A stretch of 64,000 bases of DNA from Nitratireductor aestuarii (lineage in GTDB: Bacteria; Pseudomonadota; Alphaproteobacteria; Rhizobiales; Rhizobiaceae): contig NZ_BMIF01000015.1 in the NCBI RefSeq assembly GCF_014641695.1, positions 1 to 64,000 on the forward strand, written 5' to 3'. Made by a program: the position numbers and the translations under genes. Positions 52,170 to 59,836 of this stretch are shown here, piece by piece (within the stretch, counting starts at the first letter, position 1; each line of letters opens with the position of its first letter). The notes under the pieces were generated by a model. It was not told the DNA's origin. It did no database searches and was given only the letters and a program-made list of their open reading frames with translations.

Positions 52170-53603
52170 TCAGAATTGCATGTAGACGAATTCGGCTGCG
52201 CCCCAATGTCCGGTCACCACGAGCAGCGCCAGACCGGTATAGTAGACGGACCAACGCGCTGCACGCGGCCAGGCTGGCAACCAGGTCTCGACCGGACGGC
52301 GTTCCTGCAGCCATTCCACCAGGCAAAGCGCAACGATCAAGCAAAGCGAATACCAGAACGCAGGCGTGTAGTTGTACCCTGCAAGCAAGCTCGGCATCTG
52401 CGGCAGCGCACCCCAGATACGCTGGTATACGGCCAATGCCGTGGCAACATCCTCAGCCCGGAAGAACACCCACGTCACAAGGACCAGATGGAAGGTGAGC
52501 AGCACCGAAAGAACCGCAAAGAGACGCGCAGGCATCACCGCGGATATCTTCGTGATGACCGGACGGCACGAAAGCCAGACAACCTGCCACAGGCCGTTGA
52601 GGAGACCCCAGATCAGGAAGGTCAGGGCCGCGCCATGCCAAAGGCCGCTGAGCCCGAAGACGATCATCAGGTTCAGATACTGCCGCAGCTTGCCCGCGCG
52701 GCTTCCGCCAAGCGGGATGTAGAGATAGTCGCGGAACCAGCGTGATAGCGAAATATGCCAGCGCGACGACCAGAACTCTCCGACATTTCGCGACATGTAG
52801 GGACGCAGGAAGTTTGCCCTGAACTGGAAGCCGAGAATGGCCGCCATGCCGATCGCCATGTCGGAATAGCCGGAGAAGTCGCAGTAGATCTGAAAGGCGT
52901 AGAAATAGACGGCGATCAGAACTGTAACCGCCGATTGGAATGCCGGCATCGAAAAGCCGGCATCGACGAAGCTGACCAGCCCGTCGGCAATGACCACCTT
53001 CTTGATCAGCCCCCAGAGCAGGAACTGCAGCCCGAGCACCACCCGCGCTTCGGAAAACGTACCCCCCGCCTTGAGTTGCGGCAGCAGATCCGGCGCCCGC
53101 TCTATCGGTCCGGCGATCAGCTTGGGAAAGAACGCAACGAAAAGCGCCAGATGGCCGAGATGCCGCTCCGCCTTCTGCGTTCCGCGCCAGACATCCACGA
53201 TATAGCTTATGCAGGAGAACACATAGAAGGACAGACCAACAGGCAGCAGCCACTCCATGCGTGGAAGCGCGAACGCTTCATTGGCGGCTACCACGGGGCG
53301 CAGCAACGGCTCGGCCGTTTCCAGCAGGAAGTCGGCATATTTGAACAGGATCAGCACCGCGAGTTGCGCAACGACGCCAAGCACCAGCCAGATCCTGCGG
53401 CGCTCTCGCTCGAGGGCTAACCCGACACCCCATGCCACCAGGGTCGTATAGGCAAGCAGCAGCAGGTAGAGCGGGTTGAAGGTCGAGTAGAGCCACACGC
53501 TGGCCAAAAGCAACATCCACCAGCGGTGGCGCTGCGGCAGCATGTAGTGAACCAGCGTGATCGCGCCGAAGAGCGCAAGGAAGTTCAGCGAATTGGGCAG
53601 CAT
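52170..53603 (-). CDS. MBOAT-family O-acyltransferase (AlgI-like)
   Basis: The 477-residue polytopic protein has the MBOAT signatures FPKLIAGPIERA (near residue 160), RWHISLSRWFRDYLYIPLGG (near 281) and FGLSGLWHGAAL, with the essential His323. It carries an acyl group, usually acetyl, across the inner membrane for transfer by the partner SGNH protein. There is no alginate or cellulose gene nearby. It is separated by 68 bp from two exported cytochromes c, an unusual setting for this family. Confidence 0.9.
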   Translation of the reverse strand: MLPNSLNFLALFGAITLVHYMLPQRHRWWMLLLASVWLYSTFNPLYLLLLAYTTLVAWGVGLALERERRRIWLVLGVVAQLAVLILFKYADFLLETAEPLLRPVVAANEAFALPRMEWLLPVGLSFYVFSCISYIVDVWRGTQKAERHLGHLALFVAFFPKLIAGPIERAPDLLPQLKAGGTFSEARVVLGLQFLLWGLIKKVVIADGLVSFVDAGFSMPAFQSAVTVLIAVYFYAFQIYCDFSGYSDMAIGMAAILGFQFRANFLRPYMSRNVGEFWSSRWHISLSRWFRDYLYIPLGGSRAGKLRQYLNLMIVFGLSGLWHGAALTFLIWGLLNGLWQVVWLSCRPVITKISAVMPARLFAVLSVLLTFHLVLVTWVFFRAEDVATALAVYQRIWGALPQMPSLLAGYNYTPAFWYSLCLIVALCLVEWLQERRPVETWLPAWPRAARWSVYYTGLALLVVTGHWGAAEFVYMQF

Positions 53604-53671
53604 GTTCCCGCCAATGTGTCAGCTCTCTTCAAGTTGCCGGAACGGGATCGGACCGTCCCGGCGTCCCCACG

Positions 53672-54064
53672 TCAGTAAGAGGTCCACGTCTCCAGCAGCG
53701 CCGGCGGCAGGTCCGGCGGCGGCAGGTCGCCGTTGAAATTCTCCGCCAGGTAGAGACGAAGGTTCTCGATCTGCTCGGGTGGAACCTGCGTTACGCGCCC
53801 GTTTTCCACATGCCGTGTCAGTAAGCCGCGCCATCCATTCTCGTCGAAGGACTGCATGACGATGGGCACGAAGGTGTGGCATGTGGTGCAGTCGTTCAGG
53901 AGCACCTGGCGCGCGGCAAGGCAGTTGTCCTGCGAGACCGTCTCGCCTGAGCAGCGGAACACCTCGTCAAGGTCAAGCTGCTGGGCGCTTGCTCCAGTTG
54001 CCGTGGAGCCGGCCCCGAGGGCCAGCCCCAGAAGCACGGGAGGGAGCATTCGCAAGCGTATCAT
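53672..54064 (-). CDS. Exported c-type cytochrome, paralogue 2
   Basis: The 130-residue protein has a signal peptide ending near SAQQ (residue 27) and one haem-binding motif CTTCH (Cys59, Cys62, His63) within NDCTTCHTFVPIV. Two additional cysteines, Cys38 and Cys48, precede it and may form a disulfide. The expected C-terminal axial Met position has no methionine (VTQVPPEQIENLRLYL), unlike the neighbour, so the sixth ligand could differ. It lies 9 bp after its paralogue. It probably accepts electrons in the periplasm from the Tat-exported TPP enzyme. Confidence 0.85.
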   Translation of the reverse strand: MIRLRMLPPVLLGLALGAGSTATGASAQQLDLDEVFRCSGETVSQDNCLAARQVLLNDCTTCHTFVPIVMQSFDENGWRGLLTRHVENGRVTQVPPEQIENLRLYLAENFNGDLPPPDLPPALLETWTSY

Positions 54065-54073
54065 CCTCGCCTC

Positions 54074-54466
54074 CTACGCTGGTTGATTGGTGCTGAGCGC
54101 TTCAAGAGCAGGCGGGAGTGACGGAACAGGTTCCGTCTCGTTGTAGTGGGAGCGCAGGAAATCACCCAGCATCTTGAACTCGTCCTCGGACATATGCAGC
54201 ACCCTCTCGCGATGTGCCGTCAGAAGCGAGTTCCAGGCGTCCTCGGACTTCTGCGCCTTCACGATGGGAACGAAGGTGTGGCACGAAGTGCAGTTGTTCA
54301 GCAGGATATTGCGCGATTCGACGCATTCTTCCGGCGTCTGTATGCCGAGCGGCCCGTCGGCGGCGCAATTGAATACTTCTTCGATATTCAGGTCCTGTGC
54401 AGCGGCGGGCTGGCTCACCGCGAAAGGAATGAGCGCGGCGACAAGGATGGCGAGTTTGCTTCTCAT
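54074..54466 (-). CDS. Exported c-type cytochrome, paralogue 1
   Basis: The 130-residue protein has a Sec signal (cleavage after PAAA, near residue 23) and CTSCH (Cys59, Cys62, His63) in NNCTSCHTFVPIV. Extra Cys34 and Cys48 match the other paralogue. A candidate axial Met lies in VLHMSEDEFKMLGDFL. The two proteins are equal in length and share motif positions, so they arose by tandem duplication. The 5' end overlaps the zinc-finger gene by 4 bp. The unusual mid-protein haem motif sets this family apart from ordinary cytochrome c class I. Confidence 0.87.
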   Translation of the reverse strand: MRSKLAILVAALIPFAVSQPAAAQDLNIEEVFNCAADGPLGIQTPEECVESRNILLNNCTSCHTFVPIVKAQKSEDAWNSLLTAHRERVLHMSEDEFKMLGDFLRSHYNETEPVPSLPPALEALSTNQPA

Positions 54467-54774
54467 TCGGCAACCTCGCTTGTCGTCTTCGTTGAGAGGA
54501 ACGCATGAAGATCGAACACCGGAACCACCAGTTCCCTTACGGCTAGGCGGTCGGGGAAACCGGTTGCGACGAGCGTGCGGATGGCGCTTTCGACATCCGG
54601 CTGGAAGGCTTGCGTCTCGCAGGAGTCGCAGAGAAAGACCGGCACGTTTTCGATAATCTTGAGTTCAGCGCCGAGCCACATGGGCAGTTGGCTCACATCA
54701 GCGCGCATGGCTTGCCCGCAACTGGGGCAATTATGTTGTCCGCTGTCTTTGAATTCTCGTGTCATTATGTTCAT
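54463..54774 (-). CDS. YgiT-like zinc-finger protein
   Basis: The 103-residue protein has two CxxC pairs, CPSC (Cys16/Cys19) and CDSC (Cys49/Cys52), separated as in YgiT/MqsA-type zinc ribbons. The C-terminal half (VPVFDLHAFLSTKT) is not a helix-turn-helix. No toxin partner (MqsR) is present. It lies within the operon between the E1 beta gene and the cytochromes, overlapping the first cytochrome by 4 bp. It may be a metal-binding assembly factor for this system; no signal peptide is seen, so it stays in the cytoplasm. The Met at codon 4 is an alternative start. Confidence 0.7.
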   Translation of the reverse strand: MNIMTREFKDSGQHNCPSCGQAMRADVSQLPMWLGAELKIIENVPVFLCDSCETQAFQPDVESAIRTLVATGFPDRLAVRELVVPVFDLHAFLSTKTTSEVAE

Positions 54775-54864
54775 TCGATTTCTGGATAGCTGGAGCACGG
54801 CGATGTGCGGGAAGGTGGAGTGGGACGCGCGGATTCCCCCGCGTCCCGGGGTTGCCTGATAGGG

Positions 54865-55839
54865 TCAGGCAACCATGTGCTTTGCAGCCTCGACGATCTT
54901 GGGCGCATCGGGCGTCATCCACGCGATCATCTCGCGCGCACCGGGGGGCGGTGCGTCCGGGAAGGTTGACCGGGCGAATTTTGCCCCAGGCACCGCGATC
55001 GCCACGCGGGCGATAATCTCTGCGGCCGTACCCAGCGTCTCGTGGCCGTGATCGACAACGAGCAGCCTGTTGGTCTTGCGCACAGACTCGATGATCGGGT
55101 CGATCGGCATCGGCTTGACGGTACGCGGATCGATCACTTCGGCGCTGATGCCGGCCTCTTCAAGGCCTGGAAGAGCGCGTTTGATCTCAACTGCTGCGGG
55201 TCCATAACCGACGATGGTAAGGTCGGTCCCTTCCTGCCGGATCGCTGCCTCGCCGATCGGAACGACGTAGTTGTCGTCCGGAACATCGGTCGGATTGCCG
55301 TCGATTGCCGGATAGTGGAAGATGATGACGGGATCGTTCTCCTGCAGCGCCGCAGCGAGTAGCCCCTTCGCATCATACGGGTTGGAAGGCACCACCACCT
55401 TGATCCCCGGAATGGAGGCATAGAGCGCCTCCTGTCCGGCATCAGCGTGCTGGCCCGCCATGCCGGGGTTGCGCCCGGCCGCATCCTGCCAGATCACCAG
55501 CGGCATGTTGACCTGACCGCCGGTCATGTGGCGCAGTTTGCCGACCTGGTTGAACACCAGTTCGAAGCACCGCGTCACGCACATGGAAGGCACGCGCGCA
55601 ATCGCACGGACGCCGGTCATTGCAATGCCGGCAGCACCGCCCACATGCCATTCCTCATCAATCGGGCCCCAATCGGGAATTCGCAGATCGCCGAATTCCT
55701 TGTAGAGATCGATCACGTTACCCAGTGGACCCGCCGCGACAGGACGCTGATACTCATAGAGCATCGTCATGTGCGGATCATTGCGCATGCCGTGCTGAAG
55801 GGCTTCGAGCATCGCGAAGTTGCTTGGCTTGTTTACCAT
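54865..55839 (-). CDS. TPP-dependent 2-oxoacid dehydrogenase E1 beta subunit
   Basis: The 324-residue protein matches E1 beta (transketolase-like pyrimidine-binding plus C-terminal domain). Visible parts are EEWHVGGAAGIAMTGVRAIA (activating Glu region), KLRHMTGGQVNMPLVI, GQHADAGQEALYASIPGIKV, PSNPYDAKGLL, DPVIIFHYPAIDG and the C-terminal VIDPRTVKP. It has no signal peptide. Its alpha partner does, so the pair could be exported together as a folded complex by Tat (hitchhiker export). It follows the alpha gene by 24 bp. Lipoyl E2 and E3 genes are absent from the operon. Confidence 0.9.
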   Translation of the reverse strand: MVNKPSNFAMLEALQHGMRNDPHMTMLYEYQRPVAAGPLGNVIDLYKEFGDLRIPDWGPIDEEWHVGGAAGIAMTGVRAIARVPSMCVTRCFELVFNQVGKLRHMTGGQVNMPLVIWQDAAGRNPGMAGQHADAGQEALYASIPGIKVVVPSNPYDAKGLLAAALQENDPVIIFHYPAIDGNPTDVPDDNYVVPIGEAAIRQEGTDLTIVGYGPAAVEIKRALPGLEEAGISAEVIDPRTVKPMPIDPIIESVRKTNRLLVVDHGHETLGTAAEIIARVAIAVPGAKFARSTFPDAPPPGAREMIAWMTPDAPKIVEAAKHMVA

Positions 55840-55863
55840 CTCACATTCTCCCTAAAGCTCTGG

Positions 55864-57039
55864 TCACACGATGAACTGCGACGGGGACACGGACGAGCCG
55901 GCAAAGACGTGCTGTAGTCCTGCCTGTGCGTCTGGCGCCGCGGAGTTGCGTGCAAACTCGATCGATTCCGTTACTTCCTTGCGGACTTCCGCTTCGATCT
56001 CGTCGGCTTTTTCCTCTGTGAGAATGCTGTTCGCGACCAGCTGGCGGCGCAGCTTCGGGATCGGATCCTCGGCAATCCATGCCCTTACCTCGGCGTCGGA
56101 GCGATAGGGCAGACCGAAGGCACCCATCACCCCTGGCTTTGCGCCCGCCAGACCGGAATGGTCGTAGTAGCGGTAGGTCTTGGCTTCGATCAGTGTCGGC
56201 AGGCTTTCATTACGGGCGCGCTCCACGGCACGCTTGGCGACCGCATAGACTGCCATCACGTCCATGCCGTTGACCGACTCGTGTGCAATGTCCAGGCCAG
56301 CGCCAAACTGATGCAGGTTGATCAGACTGTTGGTGCGCTGCTGCGGCATCGACATCTGGTAGCCGTTATTTTCGACAACGGCGATCATGGGCAGCTTGTA
56401 GAGCGCTGCGTTGCGCAGGCCCGAATAGTACCAGCCGTTATTGACCGATCCGTCACCGCCGAACGCGACCGCAACCTGTTTGGTGCCGCGCACCTTGGCC
56501 GAATAGGCTGCCCCGGCTGCAAAGAGATACTGTGGTCCAATAATGCCATTCATGCCCAGGATGCCCTTGGACACGTCGGTGATGTGCATCGAGCCGCCGA
56601 AGCCCTTGTTATAGCCCGAATCCTTGAAGAACAGTTCGGCAGACATCTTGGACAGGTCGCCGCCCTTCGCAATCAGGTGACTGTGTCCGCGGTGGTTCGA
56701 GGCGATGTAGTCGTCCTCGTTGAGCGCAGCCATAACACCGGCTGAGCATGCTTCCTCGCCGATGGAGATGTGAAAAGCGCCGTAAAGACCGTCTTTGCCG
56801 GCGAGGAAAGCCTCCTTCATTTCCTCTTCCCACCAGCGTGACCGCAGCATCGTGCGGTACATCCACAGGGCGCGTTCGTCGGGCACACCTTCCAGGCCGA
56901 TTGTCCAGCCGTTACCCGCCATGGCAACCCGTGCGGAACTGACCACTGCAGTAGCGGTAGCGGCTACGCCGGCAAACTGCAGGAAACTGCGCCTGCTCAC
57001 TCCCTTTTTCTCGGGACCGGTTTCATTGAATTCTGGCAT
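55864..57039 (-). CDS. TPP-dependent 2-oxoacid dehydrogenase E1 alpha with Tat signal
   Basis: The 391-residue protein begins with a clear twin-arginine signal: SRRSFLQF (Arg16, Arg17), a hydrophobic stretch of about 20 residues and an AMA cleavage site at 39-41. The mature part is canonical E1 alpha, with GDGSVNNG at 195-202 and the closing NN at 224-225 (30-residue TPP motif), GFGGSMH near 150, and TYRYYDHSGLAGAKPGVMG. E1 proteins are normally cytoplasmic, so this one is predicted to act in the periplasm. The ATG at 57039 has AGGAGGG 6 bases upstream. It is the first gene of the operon, divergent from an AraC regulator. The substrate (pyruvate-like or branched 2-oxoacid, or acetoin) is not evident. 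Confidence 0.88.
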   Translation of the reverse strand: MPEFNETGPEKKGVSRRSFLQFAGVAATATAVVSSARVAMAGNGWTIGLEGVPDERALWMYRTMLRSRWWEEEMKEAFLAGKDGLYGAFHISIGEEACSAGVMAALNEDDYIASNHRGHSHLIAKGGDLSKMSAELFFKDSGYNKGFGGSMHITDVSKGILGMNGIIGPQYLFAAGAAYSAKVRGTKQVAVAFGGDGSVNNGWYYSGLRNAALYKLPMIAVVENNGYQMSMPQQRTNSLINLHQFGAGLDIAHESVNGMDVMAVYAVAKRAVERARNESLPTLIEAKTYRYYDHSGLAGAKPGVMGAFGLPYRSDAEVRAWIAEDPIPKLRRQLVANSILTEEKADEIEAEVRKEVTESIEFARNSAAPDAQAGLQHVFAGSSVSPSQFIV

Positions 57040-57379
57040 TACTTCCCTCCTAGAAGACACCATTATCATTCACATGAGGGACCCCTCATGCGTCCGGTCG
57101 GATGCATCGTGCTGTTGAACAAGCATGCGTGCTGAAGAGCTGGCGCATACCAGCCTTCGCGGCGACGTCTCCTCTCGCGCCCAATGCTTCCTCCCAATCC
57201 AGCCCGCAAGCGCGCTGGCAGAACACCTAAAAGCCCTGATTTGTCGGGCTTTTCCTCCGGTGCAAGGGCTCTCTCACCTGCCCTTACCAAGGATGTTAAG
57301 TCCGAAGTTAAGTTTTAGATATGTTGCAAGATGCCAAAAATTTGCTTTGATACGTCATCTGTGACGAGGGAGGAGTTCA
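57040..57379. promoter_or_regulatory. Divergent promoter region between TPP operon and araC-type gene
   Basis: This 340-bp stretch separates the two divergent starts and must contain both promoters. Each gene has a good ribosome site (AGGAGGG for the alpha gene, GGGAGGAG for the TTG-started regulator). The part near the regulator is AT-rich (57295-57360). I see no clear long palindrome or terminator, and no gene. Confidence 0.5.
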
Positions 57380-58498
57380 TTGGCCACGTCCCGGTTAGAG
57401 GAACTGCTGCTACCTGACGGAAGTCTGCGAATAATGATCGCGACTTTGGAGAGGGAGGGCTTTGATCCTCTTCCGGCGATCCAGGCTGCAGGCGTTGATC
57501 CTCATTCCCAAACCCTGCATCGTCGGATCGCGCCGAAACAGGAGCGTGCTTTTCAAAGAGCCTTCATCCGCATCACCGGCTATCGACCGGATCTTTGGCT
57601 GCGCATGGGCAAGGATTATTCATTGGCCACATTCGGCCAGTTTGCGCTGATCCTGATGACGGCGCCCACGCTGCGAGCGCTATTGTGCAGCCCATATCTG
57701 GAACGGCTTGGGTTCCATGGCTTGCGTGTGCTGCCGATTATCATCAACAACAGGCTTATTGGCGTCCAGTTTGACGTGTCGGGTGTTGAGCCAGACCTGT
57801 GCGAATTTGCTGTCCTGGTCTCCGTCGGGTGCATCCTGCGCCTTTATCCTGAATTGGCGAATGAAGATTTCAAGTTCAACTTGATCTGCCTCCCGAACGA
57901 CGATCCGGAAGGCAAGCTGCGTGCGACTACCGGTGTTCCGATCAGCCTCAATGCCAGCAGCACTATGGTTCTGTGGCCGGAAGAACAAAGTGAATGGCCC
58001 TTGCGAAATGCCAATCCCGTTCTGTTCCATGGCTATACCAACGCGCTAAGCTCCATGATCAGCAATCCGCGTACCAACGGCGACTTCAAGCTTCGCGTCA
58101 ACGAAGCGATCTCGCGCAATCTTCACGAGCCTACCCTTCTGGAAATCGTCGCAGCTTCGATGAGGATGTCGCCGCGAACGCTTCAGCGTAAGCTCTCCCA
58201 GGCGGGCTTGAAATTTCGCGAGCTGGTCGACGAGAGGCGGCGCGAGGCCGCCATTCGATGCCTGGCAGCCAACGACATACCGCTGATGGAGATCGGTTGG
58301 TCGTTGGGCTACGCCGATCTATCGAGCTTTACCCACGCGTTCCAGCGTTGGACGGGAAGCACTCCAAGCCATTTCCGACGGCAGTTGCGGGCATTCAACC
58401 CCCAAGCTAGCAAAGTAGAAGCTGGTTTGAACGGAAGCTCCCCGATGACAAACGGCCATCGAGACGGGCAAGCGGACGCATCACCCGCTTCGCAATGA
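57380..58498 (+). CDS. AraC-family transcriptional regulator
   Basis: The 372-residue protein has an N-terminal Arabinose_bd-like domain (residues about 20-210) and a C-terminal double helix-turn-helix (residues about 240-340) with LLEIVAASMRMSPRTLQRKL and GYADLSSFTHAFQRWTGSTP. This OruR/ArgR-like AraC group senses small metabolites. It begins at TTG 57380, directly after GGGAGGAG, with no better ATG nearby. Divergence from the TPP/cytochrome operon makes it the likely activator. The last 40 residues are a low-complexity tail. Confidence 0.88.
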   Translation: MATSRLEELLLPDGSLRIMIATLEREGFDPLPAIQAAGVDPHSQTLHRRIAPKQERAFQRAFIRITGYRPDLWLRMGKDYSLATFGQFALILMTAPTLRALLCSPYLERLGFHGLRVLPIIINNRLIGVQFDVSGVEPDLCEFAVLVSVGCILRLYPELANEDFKFNLICLPNDDPEGKLRATTGVPISLNASSTMVLWPEEQSEWPLRNANPVLFHGYTNALSSMISNPRTNGDFKLRVNEAISRNLHEPTLLEIVAASMRMSPRTLQRKLSQAGLKFRELVDERRREAAIRCLAANDIPLMEIGWSLGYADLSSFTHAFQRWTGSTPSHFRRQLRAFNPQASKVEAGLNGSSPMTNGHRDGQADASPASQ

Positions 58499-58512
58499 GA
58501 CTCTGCTGGAGG

Positions 58513-59319
58513 GGGGATGTCACGGTAACCTATGGTCAGAGGGTTCTGCCCTAAGAGCTGTGGCATGACACAACTCATCAGCTACAAGCGCCACCGATTT
58601 CCGCCCCAGATCATTGCCCATGCAGTTTGGTTGTACTTCCGATTTCCACTGAGCCTCCGACTTGTCGAGGAGATGCTGCTCGAGCGTGGAATCGTGGTCT
58701 CGTACGAGACGATCCGGCGCTGGGGTAAAAAGTTTGGACCGGCCTATGCCCGGCGGCTCCGCCGCAAGCAGCGAAGTCCTCATGACGTCTGGCATCTGGA
58801 TGAAGTGGTTATCAGCATCGCTGGCAAGAAGCACTGGTTGTGGCGTGCCGTTGATCAGGACGGATACGTGCTTGACGAGATCGTCCAGAGCCGACGCGAC
58901 ACCAAGGCGGCCAAGCGTTTGCTGACCCGACTGATGAAGAAGCAAGGCTCCGTGCCCAAACGCATTATCACCGATAAGCTGTCCTCATACGGAGCAGCCC
59001 GACGCCAAGTCATGCCGACGGTCGAGCATCGGTCCCACAAGGGCCTCAACAACAGGGCTGAGAATTCCCACCGCCCACTGAGAAAACGGGAGAGAATGAT
59101 GCAGGGCTTTCGGTCGGTGGGAAGCCTGCAGCGGTTCACCTCCGTTTTCTCGGCTGTTAGAAATCTGTTCGTGCCACCCAACTCACACAAGTCCGCCCGC
59201 GCCACCCACCTTCACCGTCTGCAAACCATGGCGGAATGGAAAGCCGCAGCGGGCGTGCTCGCCTGAAAGCCTGCCACGCAAACCCTACTGCGGCCTCTTC
59301 TGGCTAACGTGACATCCCC
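58513..59319 (+). mobile_element. Complete IS6-family insertion sequence
   Basis: Left inverted repeat GGGGATGTCACGGTAACC (58513-58530) matches the reverse complement of the right repeat GGCTAACGTGACATCCCC (59302-59319) at 16 of 18 positions. The element is 807 bp and encodes one transposase, typical of IS6/IS26. The 8 bp on the left (GCTGGAGG) and on the right (GTCCAGTC) differ, so there is no target duplication. That indicates recombination or an adjacent deletion after insertion. The right side interrupts an MFS gene. Confidence 0.9.
58565..59266 (+). CDS. IS6-family DDE transposase
   Basis: The 233-residue transposase starts MTQLISYKRHRFPPQIIAHA, with a helix-turn-helix near residues 30-55 (VVSYETIRRWGKKFG). 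The DDE core follows: WHLDEVVI, IITDKLSSYGAARR and NNRAENSHRP. Length and motifs are those of IS26-like enzymes, which join replicons by replicative cointegration or targeted conservative exchange. It appears intact and may be active. A decayed relative lies at 50565. Confidence 0.93.
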   Translation: MTQLISYKRHRFPPQIIAHAVWLYFRFPLSLRLVEEMLLERGIVVSYETIRRWGKKFGPAYARRLRRKQRSPHDVWHLDEVVISIAGKKHWLWRAVDQDGYVLDEIVQSRRDTKAAKRLLTRLMKKQGSVPKRIITDKLSSYGAARRQVMPTVEHRSHKGLNNRAENSHRPLRKRERMMQGFRSVGSLQRFTSVFSAVRNLFVPPNSHKSARATHLHRLQTMAEWKAAAGVLA

Positions 59320-59794
59320 GTCCAGTCCCCAGATATCCTGCAAAGGTATGGATGGAAAAGGCTCGACCCATTTTATCCTGCGGAATCCCGCGCGCGAGTA
59401 GCGCGTAGTTGGCGGGGTGGTAAACACCATTGGCAATACCGGCAAGCGCCATGGCAACGACAAGCATGCCGAACGCTGGGTGAACCGCAAGTATTAGGAA
59501 ACTGCCACTGCCTAGAGCCAACCCCAACATCAATAAACGCATGGCTCCATATCGATCTACAGCATAACCCAGAGGTGCTTGCACTACAGCCGATGCAATA
59601 TTGAATACGCCTATTGCCATGCCGAGATCGACATAGCTGATTCCCATAACTGCCGGCAGCAGCGGCAAAAGTGCCGGGATTGTCATGATGTGGAAATGGC
59701 TGACCAGATGGGCACTGGAAATCTGTGCCAGAAGTCCCCGTCGTGCAACTGTCATGTCAGCTTTTGACGTTTCTGGCTCCGCGATCGCATTCAT
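59320..59794 (-). pseudogene. MFS transporter, N-terminal half, cut by IS6
   Basis: From the ATG at 59794 about 158 residues of a major facilitator protein are readable. They contain several hydrophobic segments and the loop motif GYAVDRYGAMRLLML (G-x-x-x-D-R-x-G). The frame enters the IS at 59319 and stops shortly after. The C-terminal half is not found on the far side of the IS (the AraC tail ends at 58498), so it was deleted. The sequence TIPALLPLLPAVMGISYVDLG resembles fosmidomycin-resistance-type MFS proteins. Confidence 0.85.
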
Positions 59795-59805
59795 CTGGTC
59801 TCAAT

Positions 59806-59836
59806 GCAGCACTCTATCCAACTAAGCTACGGGTGC
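59806..59836 (-). pseudogene. tRNA 5' half fragment
   Basis: The minus strand from 59836 reads GCACCCGTAGCTTAGTTGGA and then TAGAGTGCTGC. This is a typical tRNA acceptor strand followed by a complete D-arm and the start of the anticodon stem. The sequence then departs from tRNA, with no anticodon loop or T-arm. The isotype cannot be known; the acceptor and D-arm resemble tRNA-Arg genes. Truncated tRNAs like this often mark former integration sites. Confidence 0.65.

Noticed and set aside
52755-53420. A 221-codon plus-strand frame inside the MBOAT gene
   Set aside because: Charged, repetitive composition without motifs, fully antisense to a convincing MBOAT protein.
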